Positions 32,917 to 42,682 of a stretch of DNA of 64,000 nucleotides are shown one piece after another. Location: assembly GCA_011032825.1 (NCBI GenBank), contig JAADJZ010000005.1, positions 1,555,001-1,619,000 on the forward strand, read 5' to 3'. The position numbers and the translations under genes are program-made. The notes under the pieces are model-generated. The model was not told where the DNA came from, ran no database searches, and saw only the letters and a program-made list of their open reading frames with translations. The first letter of the stretch is position 1. Each line of letters opens with the position of its first letter. The DNA comes from Massariosphaeria phaeospora. Its lineage: Eukaryota; Ascomycota; Dothideomycetes; Pleosporales.

Positions 32917-35054
32917 CAGTGCCCGTGCGCGCGATAAGCCAGTACAACCGATAAGCCACCCCAACTAAAATTAGCACTCGCAAAAACGAGGCTGTAGAGC
33001 CACATATTAATTCAACTATTATAAGATTTTCTAGTGTAGTACTATATAGAGGCTTGCGCATCTTTTGCACTATTTGAATTTTTGTAGTACCTTAATTTAG
33101 CGGCCTCGCGTGGTGGTTTTGGGTGGAGGCTGCGGCAGCAGAGATGCAGCATCAACACTACTTGCAGCACCTACAACACGACGCCTCTTTGTAAATTTTG
33201 CTACAGCGCTAGGTGAAGCTGCTCGCTTGCCTTTTTTTAGTGTATCGCGAGATTTTTGTAAGGTTGCAGCGTCGCGTTGCTGCTTTTTGAGCGCGCGCGC
33301 GACGGCCAGATCTGCAGCTTTCGCTTTCTGCTCCTTATTGCGCCGCTCCTTTGTAATTTGTCGCAGCGCTTTTGCTTCTTCTACTATCTTTGTTTTATAT
33401 AGTGTAGCAGCAGCTTTAAGCTCTTTTGCCTAAGTTTTCTAGAGTTTTTGCTGCTCTTCTTCGCGCTGTTTGACTGTCTCGCGCACTCGAGCTTCTCGGA
33501 TCTTGCGAGGACTCCATAGTACAGCGCTGCTATGATACTCCTCGCGCTGCTGCAGGTCAAGGACTTTACTCTTCTTCTTATGCTTTCGTTTCGTGGTGAG
33601 TACCGCGCGAAGGCCATCGTTTTCGTAGTGGAGTAGCTCGTTTTGAACCTGTAAAGAGTGTAATGTACTAGCAAAGCGTTTAGCCTCACCTTTCGTCTTA
33701 TCTGCAACTGCGGTGTCTAGAATTTTTTGTATATCATTTCAACTATCTCTATCACCAAGCTTCTGCAGTTCTGTATCCTCATCTTGATCTAAAGTAGTAG
33801 TGTTGAAGCGTTTGAGTATAACCTCTGCATCCATCGGCCACACGCCCGTAGCTTCAAAACTCTTCTGTATAGTTTCCCTCCTCATTGTAGTGCCCTACGC
33901 TGACCAAAATATTGGAAAAAAGTCGCCCTTCTTGACGCCAACAAGCCCTTGCGATTGGTGTAGGTAGCAGTTGAGTTCTTGCGAGTAGTAGTTCGAAAGA
34001 GGAGAGAACAACACCACATCAAGCGGCTGTAAAGTGTGAGTTGAATAAGGAGAAAAGACAGCTAGTAAAATCTTTTTAGCGTCGCAAAAGTCTATAAACT
34101 TGCGCGTAAGGTGGCTGCCGTGGCTGTCAACGAGAAAAAAGCGCCATTGCCGGCGCGCTTTTTGCTTTGTGTAGCGCTCAAACAGCTGCTCAAGCTAGGC
34201 CAATCCGATATCGTTGTTCGTCTATCCTGAGGTTGAGTTCGCTATAAATACTTAGTGTTTTCCAGCTTCAACGTCGTCAACCTAGCTTGATTGCAAGCTA
34301 GCTTTTCCCTCGTAGATAAGAGCGGGCGGCAGCGCCTCACTATCAGCGCAAACACAAGCCAAAAGCGTAATCTATTCTCTATTGTCATCTTGTATAGCCG
34401 CTGTACGCAATTTTGCCTGCCAAACTGCTTTAGAAAAGACGCGTTTTGAGCGTGTAGTGATGCCGACAAAGAAGCCTTTTTCATCCATATTATAGGTATT
34501 GCGCGCCTCAACGCCGTACTCATGCATTTTCCTGTGCAGCAGTTGAAAGTATAGGTTGTATTTCTCATGTGAGTTAGCTTGGTGACGATTGCGATCAATC
34601 CTAGCGCTCCATTTGGTGGTAAGCTCGTCGGCGTGGCGATGCAGAAAGCGCGAAACCCACGCATGCGAAGCCTCGTGTTTCGCAACTGCGCTGGCGAAAT
34701 TTCGTACTATCTCTCTTGTAGGTGGCAAGCCTCGCTCTGTGCATCTTTCTATGTACTGTACAAGCTCTGCTTCTTGTTGTAGGTTGAGTAATTGCTGTTC
34801 TTCTAATGCGGCTGCGTGGGACTGCGTTCTGCCCTTGTGCCTTCGCGACAGTGTTGTGCGATCAACATTAAACTGTTTTGCAACTTCGCGATACGAGAAA
34901 GATGCGCCAGCTTCACCTAATTCGATTGCTTCAATCGCAGCCTCGATTGAGTTCATATTGGTGGAGTTGTGACGCGTTAAGGTTGGGACGAAATACATGT
35001 TTTGATGTTGGGGTGGCTCATCGGTTGTACTGGCTCATCGCGCGCACGGGCACT
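32917..35054 (-). mobile_element. Element C: pogo-like transposon, next to B inside A
   Basis: 2138 bp, flanked by TA at 32915-32916 (shared with element B) and 35055-35056. Terminal inverted repeats of 49 bp (32917-32965 and 35006-35054) begin CAGTGCCCGTGCGCGCGAT and differ at two positions, both G/A transitions. The transposase is on the minus strand, opposite to A and B. Confidence 0.92.
33097..34998 (-). pseudogene. Element C transposase (few stops, frame kept)
   Basis: ATG 34998 (MYFVPTLTRHNSTNMNSIEA; an internal ATG at 34956 is also possible). One frame of 634 codons runs to TAA 33097-33099 without indels. HTH: SYREVAKQFNVDRTTLSRRH; CENP-B-like block GLPPTREIVRNFASAVAKHE. The catalytic residues are present: YNMDEKGF, LVDSHGSH and LQPLDVVLF. 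The first stop is TAG at 34369, where the sequence reads NRE-stop-ITLL; further stops follow at Trp-like positions (SS-stop-VDD, SG-stop-TNND, LA-stop-LEQL, SA-stop-GTT). The basic Ala/Lys-rich C-terminus ends KTTTRGR. It is less decayed than element B. Confidence 0.85.
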
Positions 35055-35056
35055 GT

Positions 35057-35345
35057 AGTGTTGGCGCAAAAAGAGATCGCAGAGCTTCGAGCGGCAAATG
35101 AGGCTGCCACGCGGCGTAGAATGCATAAAAGGAAGCGGGTTCAGGCAGAGGGGACCTTAATAGTTGAGAATAAAGCTCGTTTAGCTGCTCTTAAGGACTT
35201 TGGGGCGCGTAGTGATAGAAAGAGGCCAAAGACGCGGGTGCGCGCTGAAGGAGGTGAGCCTACTCAAAGGCGCTGTGGGCGTTGCAATCAGACTGGGCAC
35301 AACGCGCGAACGTGTAAGGAAGATATAGAAGTAGTCTCTGAATAA
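35057..35345 (+). pseudogene. Element A transposase, C-terminal part with zinc knuckle
   Basis: Continues the frame broken at 30819: VLAQKEIAELRAANEAATRR is a coiled-coil-like region following ...AAIIAHKLP on the other side of B and C. It ends with CGRCNQTGHNARTC, a CX2CX4HX4C zinc knuckle, and stops at TAA 35343-35345 after EDIEVVSE. This confirms that the two pieces were one gene. No stop lies within this part. Confidence 0.88.
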
Positions 35346-35407
35346 TATCCTATGCTATGCTACAATATAAAGGGCTAAAGTGAGCTATTTTAGGGTATAA
35401 TAGGGTA

Positions 35408-35469
35408 GGTTTTGGTAGGGGCTTGGCAAAAGTGGCTCGCGAAGCTGTGTGGCTCGCGAAGCCGTGAGG
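35408..35469 (+). repeat. Element A right terminal inverted repeat
   Basis: Inverted partner of 29386-29447, ending ...GGCTTCGCGAG-type sequence and CCGTGAGG, followed by the TA target duplication. Confidence 0.93.
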
Positions 35470-37411
35470 TAACTTACGTTACCAGAAAAAACCAGCGCAT
35501 TTGGGACGTATGTGTTCGGCACTCCTCCCCTTCTCGCACAAAATACCACCTGCAAGTTGGAAATGTCTTCCGCCGCCGTCTCCCCGCCCAAACCTCCAAC
35601 ACATCTACAAAACTGCCCACAACACTTACCAAGCGGCACAGCTCGTGGACCAAAAACAATGTCAATAAGGACTGTATGTCCGCCGTGCATGACGGGGGGA
35701 GAAACTACTGATACTTACAATGCATGCGAAGCAAGGGGGAGATAAATCTGAAAAAACCACAATGCCAGGCACTCCCTGAGTCTTCTGGGCGGAATCGAAT
35801 CACAAACATCAAGTTACCATGTGGAAGCGTGAAAACAAGCTAAGCACCGACAACCTAATCATGCCGCTTCTGGGCCTAAACATCAACCACCCACAACAAT
35901 GTGGGCGCGTTCGGCGCGCGACTAAAAACTTCTACATAGGAACAGCATGAGAAGCAGTAAAGGCGAAAGTACAAATACAATTGCAAAGCTACCTATGAAG
36001 CGTGGGTACAGACGAAAATAATCAATAGCTAAGATGCATCGACCGACCGTGGCGTGATAAATAGGCATTTCAATTACCAGAAACGGCTCAACTGGTCCCA
36101 ACATGCGACAGGGACGAAAAACTCTACCTACCAGTCGACATGATCCCTCTTCCTTCTGCCATCCCCAAGCTGTCGCACTAGACCCTGCAAACCGGATGCG
36201 CGATCAAGATGATGTGTCCAGTCGGAATATGTGGAAACAAAAAGGTGGAAATCAAAAAGGAATGTGTGTGTGCGAGTGCGTGTGCGTGCAGTTCCAACTC
36301 CCCGACATCACCAAAAGCACGCGAGATCTCTGCTATGGTTTCCCTTCCCTCTTTCACTCTCTCTACCTCCACGCACCGCACCAAGATGCCAACAGATACC
36401 TTCAATGTCTCTTTCTCTTTATCAACATACCATCCATATATCCCAAACCCCGCTACAATCCACCACTACAACCGCACCATCGTATGAAGATATGAAAACA
36501 AAGACGGTACTGTCCCTATGTGCGGAGCCGAAGCAACCCAACGGCATGTAGAATCTGCTGTAAAACTCCGAGTACAGCCGCAATGCGAAGAGACGACTCA
36601 AACTCAGAGCTATGCAAAGCCATGGGCGAGAGTTGAGATCGAGCGCCAAAACCCGCGGTATGAATAGACAAGAGTAAAATGGATGGGGACGAAAGAGGAT
36701 AGGAGAGGAAAGGGGAGAACGGGATACGAAGAATTCATGTGGGGGAAAGAGCAGACAGCATGAGAGAGAGAGAGAGGAAGTGGCGTGTCAGCAGTGGTGA
36801 TTAACATCATGAAATGGTGTTGAAGTAAGTATTGGCTCGTGATACTCACCATTATCCTTCAAACCTACACCCCACCACACATCACACCCAGCCACCCACA
36901 CAGCACGTACAATCGCATTATAAAGCCTGGATAAATTGCCTCAACCTGCGCACCCCCGTCCCCACCCCCGATCCGCCCAATCCTCAAACCGAACAGCATC
37001 CGAAGAAGAGGGAAGAACCGGGGTATCGAAGACCAGTAGATACCTGTAGAAATGCTGGATATCATGAAGTCAAGGGAAAAAACCCCCCACGGAAAAAAAT
37101 GTTCAATGTGAAAATGACCACCAGAAGGAAAAGCAACTTTTGTCGAACGCGTACCACCGGGCTCAGCTGCACCCCTAGAAATTTCCACCATTGCCCCCCA
37201 ATGAAGAGGTATGTAATCAGAACATGTTTGATCAGCTGTTTACGTTTATACCGTCCCATCCCGCCCCTAATACATTTGTTAGTCACGACAACCTAAGCTC
37301 TTACAGTGGTGCCTCGTCATGCCATGAAGATAGAAATACGCAGTGGCTTGAAAACGCAGAGTCCAACGGAGCTGCGGAGTCACTGCGATAAGTGAAGGTG
37401 ACGGGTATCGC
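35470..37411. other. Intergenic region right of the transposon nest
   Basis: About 1.9 kb with no recognised gene; frames are short and overlap on both strands. It holds a (GA)n microsatellite at 36762-36776 and C/A- and C/T-rich stretches near 36.4 and 36.9 kb. The 3' end of the Nse4 gene marks its right border. Confidence 0.5.
36762..36776 (+). repeat. (GA)n microsatellite
   Basis: Seven and a half GA repeats; simple sequence only. Confidence 0.8.
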
Positions 37412-39108
37412 CTAGCTGTACCAGCCGCCTGCAGCGACGGCTGTTACCTCGGGCTCGCGGTGGGGGATGAGCGATGTCTTAATGTCGAAGGCCTCGATGA
37501 GCTTCTTCCAAGTGGGCCAATCGAGGCTGAAGACGGCCTGGTGTTTCTGGACTTGCTGCTCCCGTCTCTCCTGGACGCTAAAGGGCTTCGTGTAGACTAG
37601 GGTATGTATTAGCATGTATTTCAACGAACATAGAACTGCAGGGCTGGTACATACGAAGGAGAGGCAGGCCGTGCTGATCCGCCAATATCTTGGCGTGACC
37701 CTCGCGGATGAGAAAACTGACGTAGAACAGGTTTTCCACGCTTTGTCCGAACGAGTGGGGATTGATGACGAAGTCGAATAATGATACACACGGTTCTCGT
37801 TGATCGGTCATGCGGATTCGATGGCGTCTGCAGGCGATGGCAGCGGTTTCATCAGCGGCCTCTTCGTCATCATCATCACTATACTCCTCCATCTCTTGTT
37901 CAACCTTTGTCTGGCCATCCAAGATGTGCTGCCCCAATAGATTCCGGACTTTGGTCACACGGGTAGTGAGGTTGGTGTTTTCAGACTGCTTCAAGTCATC
38001 CGCTTTCAATTCTTGCGGTCGGGTAGCGGGACCTGTGGGCTGTCTTTGAGACTTGGCGCGGCGCGTCTGAGTCGCCCGCGTGCGCTTCTGGACGGAAAGG
38101 GGCCCGAGAAGGAAGCTGGGCACAGGTGGTCGCTTGTTGTTAGGGAAGCACGCTTGTCTGCCGAGGACAGCCCAGTCAAGGCCATCGCCAGTGTCTTCTT
38201 CCTCGTCCTCTGCTGCCGCTGCTCGTTGTCTTCGACGGGCGCGTGCCCGGTCTTCAGCAGCGGCGGCTTCCTCGTCGACGGACCCGCCGTTCCTCATGAA
38301 ATTGATGCACCTAGAGACAAATTGGTCAACGTCGATGCCGACACCAGCGTTACCGTGCAAACTACTTTTTAGCTTCCGGGTAGCCAGGTCGCTCGCTAGC
38401 ACCAGCACGCGCGAATCGAGTGTTGCATCAGACGTTTGTTTGACCTGGCCCATCAAGCCATGTTGACGCTGGAGATGGCGCATGATGCCGTCGTTGCCAG
38501 GTTTGATGAGCTCATCGCGGTTTTCTGCAGGTGTTAGCGGGGGACAGCTCGGACGGAGCAAACAACTCACCCTCCATTTCGCGGTGATTGTTGCGGATGT
38601 TCGCACGCAGTTTCCTACGCGTTTCGGGGTCCTGGTTCGGATCGTAGAAACGGGTCGACTCGTCCTCGTCGTCGCCTTCAGGGGTTGCCGATTGACCCGG
38701 CTCGTCCTGATCATCATCGTCGTGGTCATGCTGCACGGCGACGCCGCTGTCATGGTCCTCGAAGATCTGCGAACTTTCCATGTCGTAGTTGTCGGTGCGG
38801 CGCCGCTTGTTGCCACTGCCGGAGGTGGAGCCGGAACTGGGTGTGGGCAGGCGCGAGCCAAACGCAACCATGGTGCGCCGCCCTTGGGCCTTTGGTTTGG
38901 GGGTGTTGTCGCGCGATGCCGGCACGTCGTTCTCTTTGTCTGAGTTCATGGACCGCGCCGGGCTCATGACCGAGTACGACGAGTCGCGCACAGTGCTGGC
39001 GGCGCCGTGGAGCTGCGAGCTCGGCGTGGGGTCGCGATACAGCGAGTCGCCCCTCGCAGAGCGGGCGGGCTGGGGGGTGGCCGACAGGTGGGTGTTGAGG
39101 CGCGCCAT
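37412..39108 (-). CDS. nse4: Nse4, kleisin subunit of the Smc5/6 complex
   Basis: Nse4 bridges the heads of Smc5 and Smc6 and binds Nse1-Nse3; the complex acts in the nucleus in recombination repair. Exons 39108-38571, 38524-37655 and 37596-37412 sum to 531 codons (530 aa). The N-terminal 180 residues are disordered and basic/acidic (MARLNTHLSATPQPARSARG, then DDDDQDEPGQSA). The conserved core begins RKLRANIRNNHREMEGENRD, with NDGIMRHLQRQH next. The C-terminal winged-helix domain is diagnostic: SLFDFVINPHSFGQSVENLF, YVSFLIREGHAKI, FSLDWPTWKKLIEAFDI. The start follows the only in-frame ATG before the conserved region with a reasonable context. It is divergent from the VPS34 gene, 501 bp apart. 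The N-terminal extension is longer than in yeast Nse4 (402 aa). Confidence 0.93.
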
Positions 39109-39609
39109 GACGATGGACGGCGAATGTCTCACAAGGCGCAGGCGCAGGCGCAGGCAGATGCAGAGACAGCAAACGGGGGCAGCGGGCGGGCACCTGGATT
39201 TGCGGGTGCGCGGGAGGTGGTGCTGGTGCGGGTGCGGGTGGGTGTTGTGACGAACTTGGAAGCGACGCCCCAGGACGCGCTTCCAAGCCGGCCGTTCCAG
39301 CGCAGGAGCCACCGGCGCGCCTTTACTTGGGCAGCCGCGGCCGTGCACCCGCCAAAGGGGCAGCAACACGTGCCGACGCGGGGGGGAGCAGCACGGGCCC
39401 TGCTCCCACTCACCTGGGCACCTGCCCGCGCCCGCTTTCACTGCCTCTGCTTTTGCCTCTGCTTTTACCTCTGCTGCTACCCCTCTTTTTACCATTGCTT
39501 TTCCCTCTGCTTCTACTTCTACCCCTGCTTTTATCTCTGCTCTCGCCGCTACTTGCACATGGTCTCCCTCCATGGCAAGTAACAGCAGGCCCCTAGCGCA
39601 CCGCTCGAG
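39109..39609. promoter_or_regulatory. Divergent promoter region, Nse4 / Vps34, with pyrimidine-rich tract
   Basis: 501 bp between two housekeeping genes. It holds GGCGCA-type hexamers near 39134-39160 and a degenerate tandem pyrimidine tract at about 39436-39560 (CCTCTGCTTTTA-like units on the plus strand). Pyrimidine tracts just upstream of the start are common in highly transcribed fungal genes. No real gene, despite open frames produced by the low complexity. Confidence 0.55.
39436..39560 (+). repeat. Degenerate CCTCTGCTTTTA-type tandem tract
   Basis: About ten imperfect units of 9-12 bp built from CCTCTGCTTTT(A/G) and TACCCCT-like variants, all pyrimidine-rich on the plus strand. Confidence 0.7.
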
Positions 39610-42417
39610 ATGGAGGCCTTCCACTTTGCTACCTCCACCGACCTGAAGCAGCTGTCTGTGCATGTTCGCATGTGAGAGGATACCAGACATACATGGACGG
39701 TAGCCAGTGCTGAGCTTCACACAGAGACCGCCTGGACGGCCACCAGAAGCCCATCCCGTACTCGGTGCTCCTGGAGCGCCCTGACCTCAGACACCGAGCG
39801 TCCACCACTGAGTCCGTTGCGCTGACCCTTGATTGACTGCTGCTCCTGAACTGACAGCTGCCACAGCCCGCATTCGGAGCTGTTCGTCACTGCCCAGATA
39901 TGGGCTGACAGCAAACCCCTCACCGTGCCTGTCCAAACCGCGTACAAGTCGTTCAAGAACGCGCGCATATGGAACGAGTGGCTGTCGCTTCCCGTCACCT
40001 ACTCGAACCTCCCCGCCTCCGCACAGCTCGCCATCACCGTGTGGGACCTGTCTCCCGCCGAGGACACGGACTCGAATCTGCATGCGATACCCTTTGGCGG
40101 CACCACCCTACCTCTGTTTGACAGGGACAACACGCTGCAGAAGGGGAGGCAGCGATGTAGGCTGCATCGGTTCAAGGCAGCAGACGGCCTGTCATCCACT
40201 ACCACGCCCTGGGTGATACCGCCGGTGCGGAAGAGCAGGAAGGATGTAGTGGTCGAGGACACCGTAGATGAGCAGGTGGCGGAGATGCAGAGACTCGAGG
40301 AGCTGTTGAAGAGACAGGAAATGGGCGACATTCCCCAGAACCTGTGGCTAGACGGCCTCGTCTTCCGGAAGATGATGAAGATAAGGAACGAAGCAATCAA
40401 AGCTGAAGCTGCCGTGTTAAGTCGTCAGAAGAAATCATCAGCTAATGGCACAGAGAACGCAGTAGGCCGTGACGCCGATCAAGAGTTATTCTACTTGGAT
40501 ATAGAACTACCCCGTTTCGATCACTCGGTCGTCTTCGCTGACGTCGAGTACCCTCCTCCTCCTGTATCGGATATCAGACTAGCCCCAGATTCCGAGGTCA
40601 GGCTGAGACCACCCCCTGAAGTGTCCTTCGGGCCTGGTATCAATACGGAGGGAAACGGTTATGGCGACGCAGATGCCGGACGACTGATCCGTATCTACGA
40701 CCCCGAAATCGGCAGGATAGTGAACCCTGCCGAGGACAAGCACCGTGAGCTGATGCGCGGAGGACAGACAGATTCTCTTGACCGCGACAGAAAGCCAAAC
40801 GTGCACATGCGAGACCAGTTGAACTCCATCATTGCCAAGGGGCCCCTCGAATCAATAACGTCCCACGAACGCGACCACATCTGGAAGTTCCGCTACTACT
40901 TACTGCGAGACAAACGAGCACTAACAAAGTTTGTCAAAACTGTGAACTGGAAAGACCCCAAAGAAGCCGGCCGCGCCGCACCCCTCCTCGAAAAATGGGC
41001 CGAGATAGACGTCGACGACGCCCTCGAACTCCTCGGCCCGCAATTCGACCACCCCGTCGTTCGCAGCTACGCCGTCGAGCGCCTCAAAAAGGCCGACGAC
41101 GAGGAGCTTCAACTCTATCTCCTCCAGCTCGTGCAAGCCCTGAAGTACGAAGCCCCCGGCGAAGGCGACGACTCCTCGCTCGCCCGCTTCCTCATCACCC
41201 GCGCCGCCAACAGCTTCACGCTCGGCAACTTCTTTCACTGGTACCTGATGGTCGAAATCAGCGACTTCAGCACCGACCAGGCTCCCGAGCACCGCGCCCT
41301 ATTCGCCAAAGTCGAATACGACTTCATGCTCGAACTCGAGCGTACTCCCTCTGGTAGCGAAACCCGCAAGACCTTCCAGCGACAAGGCGAGCTCCTTACC
41401 ATTCTCGCCAAACTCTCAAAGGACGTACGCTTCGGCGGTGGCGACCGTCCAGCCAAACTCGCGCGCCTGAAAAAAGCCCTCAGCGACCCCCGCAACGAGC
41501 TCACCAACTTCGAGCCACTGCCCCTCCCCCTCGACCCCTCTGTCATCATCACCGGCATCCATCCCGACGATTGCAACGTGCTCAAATCGTCACTCCTCCC
41601 CATGGTCCTCAACTTCCGCACCACCACACCCAACAAGCTATACCCCGTAATTTTCAAGACGGGCGATGACCTCCGTCAAGACCAACTCGTAATCCAAATC
41701 ATTACTCTCATGGACCGGCTGCTGCGCAAAGAAAACCTCGACCTGAAACTAACCCCGTACCGCATCCTCGCAACGTCGACCTCAGCCGGCGCATTCCAAT
41801 TCATCCCGAGCATGTCGCTCGCCGCCGCCGTCGCAAAGTACAAAGGCAGCCTGCTCGCGTACCTGCGCGCCAACAACCCCGACGACACCGCCCCGCTCGG
41901 CGTGCGCAAAGAAGCCATGGACACGTACATCAAGTCGTGCGCCGGCTACTGCGTCATTACATACCTGCTCGGCGTCGGCGACCGCCACCTCGACAACCTG
42001 CTGCTCGCACCCAGCGGCGCCTTCTTCCACGTCGACTTCGGCTACATCCTCGGCCGCGACCCCAAGCCCTTCGCGCCGCAGATGAAGCTCTGCCGCGAGA
42101 TGATCGAGGGCCTGGGCGGCGCCCAGCACCCGAATTACCTCACCTTCAAGGAGTACAGCTTCACGGCGTGGAGCACGCTGCGCAAGAGCAGTAGCTTGCT
42201 GCTTAATCTGTTTGCGCTGATGCAGGGCGCGAATATTCCGGATATCAAGGTCGAGCGCGAGGGCAGTGTGCGCAAAGTTAGGGACCGCATGTGGTTGGGC
42301 AAGGGCGACGTTGAGGCTGGGCGCGAGTTCGAGCGGCTGATTGAGGAGAGTATGGGGGATTGGAAGGCGGGGTTGATTGATATGGCGCATGAGTTTGTGC
42401 AGTATTGGCGGAGTTGA
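39610..42417 (+). CDS. VPS34: Vps34, class III phosphatidylinositol 3-kinase
   Basis: Makes PI3P on endosomes and autophagosomal membranes with Vps15 and Vps30/Atg6. Exons 39610-39671, 39725-39799 and 39858-42417 sum to 899 codons (898 aa), the usual length for filamentous fungi. C2 domain near the N-terminus (SELFVTAQIWADSKPLTVPV, then YKSFKNARIWNEWLSLPV), helical PIK domain (about 350-520, ALTKFVKTVNWKDPKEAGRA), and kinase domain: KTGDDLRQDQLVIQ carries the ATP-binding Lys, GVGDRHLDNLLL is the catalytic loop, HVDFGYILGRDPKPFAP is the DFG/activation segment. The C-terminal helix ends MAHEFVQYWRS. Intron 2 uses a GTCCAC donor, chosen because it alone closes the frame. Divergent from Nse4 and convergent with the Mte1-like gene. 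Confidence 0.96.
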
Positions 42418-42565
42418 GGACAGGGAAGGGGGGTCTTTAGACGTTGGGAGTTTATATACGTGGTGAGATGTTCGATTGCATGAATAGATGGTGTGGTAGG
42501 TGGACTACCACTATCGCTAAAGTTACGTTGCTGCGCTATATACCAAAGATCATAACTATCATTCC

Positions 42566-42585
42566 TATCGTATCGTATCGTATCG
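42566..42585 (+). repeat. (TATCG)4 microsatellite
   Basis: Four exact TATCG units in the 265-bp gap between the convergent VPS34 and Mte1-like genes. Nothing else is seen in that gap. Confidence 0.85.
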
Positions 42586-42682
42586 TCCCATCGATAGACA
42601 GATACTCCAAATCCCTCAAGCACTTCTATCCATTGCCGTTGAACCTAACAATATGCTCTTACACCTTACCCTCCCCTAATCA

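Larger units (their letters stand above)
29386..35469 (+). mobile_element. Element A: Fot/pogo-type Tc1-mariner transposon, interrupted by B and C
   Basis: Bounded by 62-bp terminal inverted repeats and by TA on each side (29384-29385 and 35470-35471), the target duplication of the Tc1/mariner superfamily. Removing the insertion 30822-35056 leaves 1849 bp, close to the known size of Fot1-like elements (about 1.9 kb). It carries one transposase on the plus strand in two separated pieces (29461-30819 and 35057-35345). The insertion point is a TA in the transposase frame; joining the sequence on either side restores a continuous reading frame across the junction. The copy is dead: eight in-frame TAG codons before the insertion, a frameshift near 30.63 kb, and changed catalytic residues. 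Confidence 0.93.

Noticed and set aside
29386..35469. Stop-codon reassignment as an explanation for the many TAG codons in the transposases
   Set aside because: Host genes here end normally in TAG, TAA and TGA, and the TAG codons coincide with other G-to-A changes at catalytic sites, so mutation is the simpler account.
35775..35800. A second tRNA-like B-box (reverse complement of GGAATCGAATCAC)
   Set aside because: The flanks do not form an acceptor stem or D-arm.
36103..37296. Several 75-154 codon frames between the transposon nest and Nse4
   Set aside because: Low-complexity C/A-rich sequence open on both strands, with no domain and no consistent introns.
39129..39582. Long open frames with Cys/Phe/Leu or Glu/Ala/Lys repeats upstream of VPS34
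   Set aside because: They are products of a low-complexity pyrimidine tract and hexamer repeat, open on both strands.
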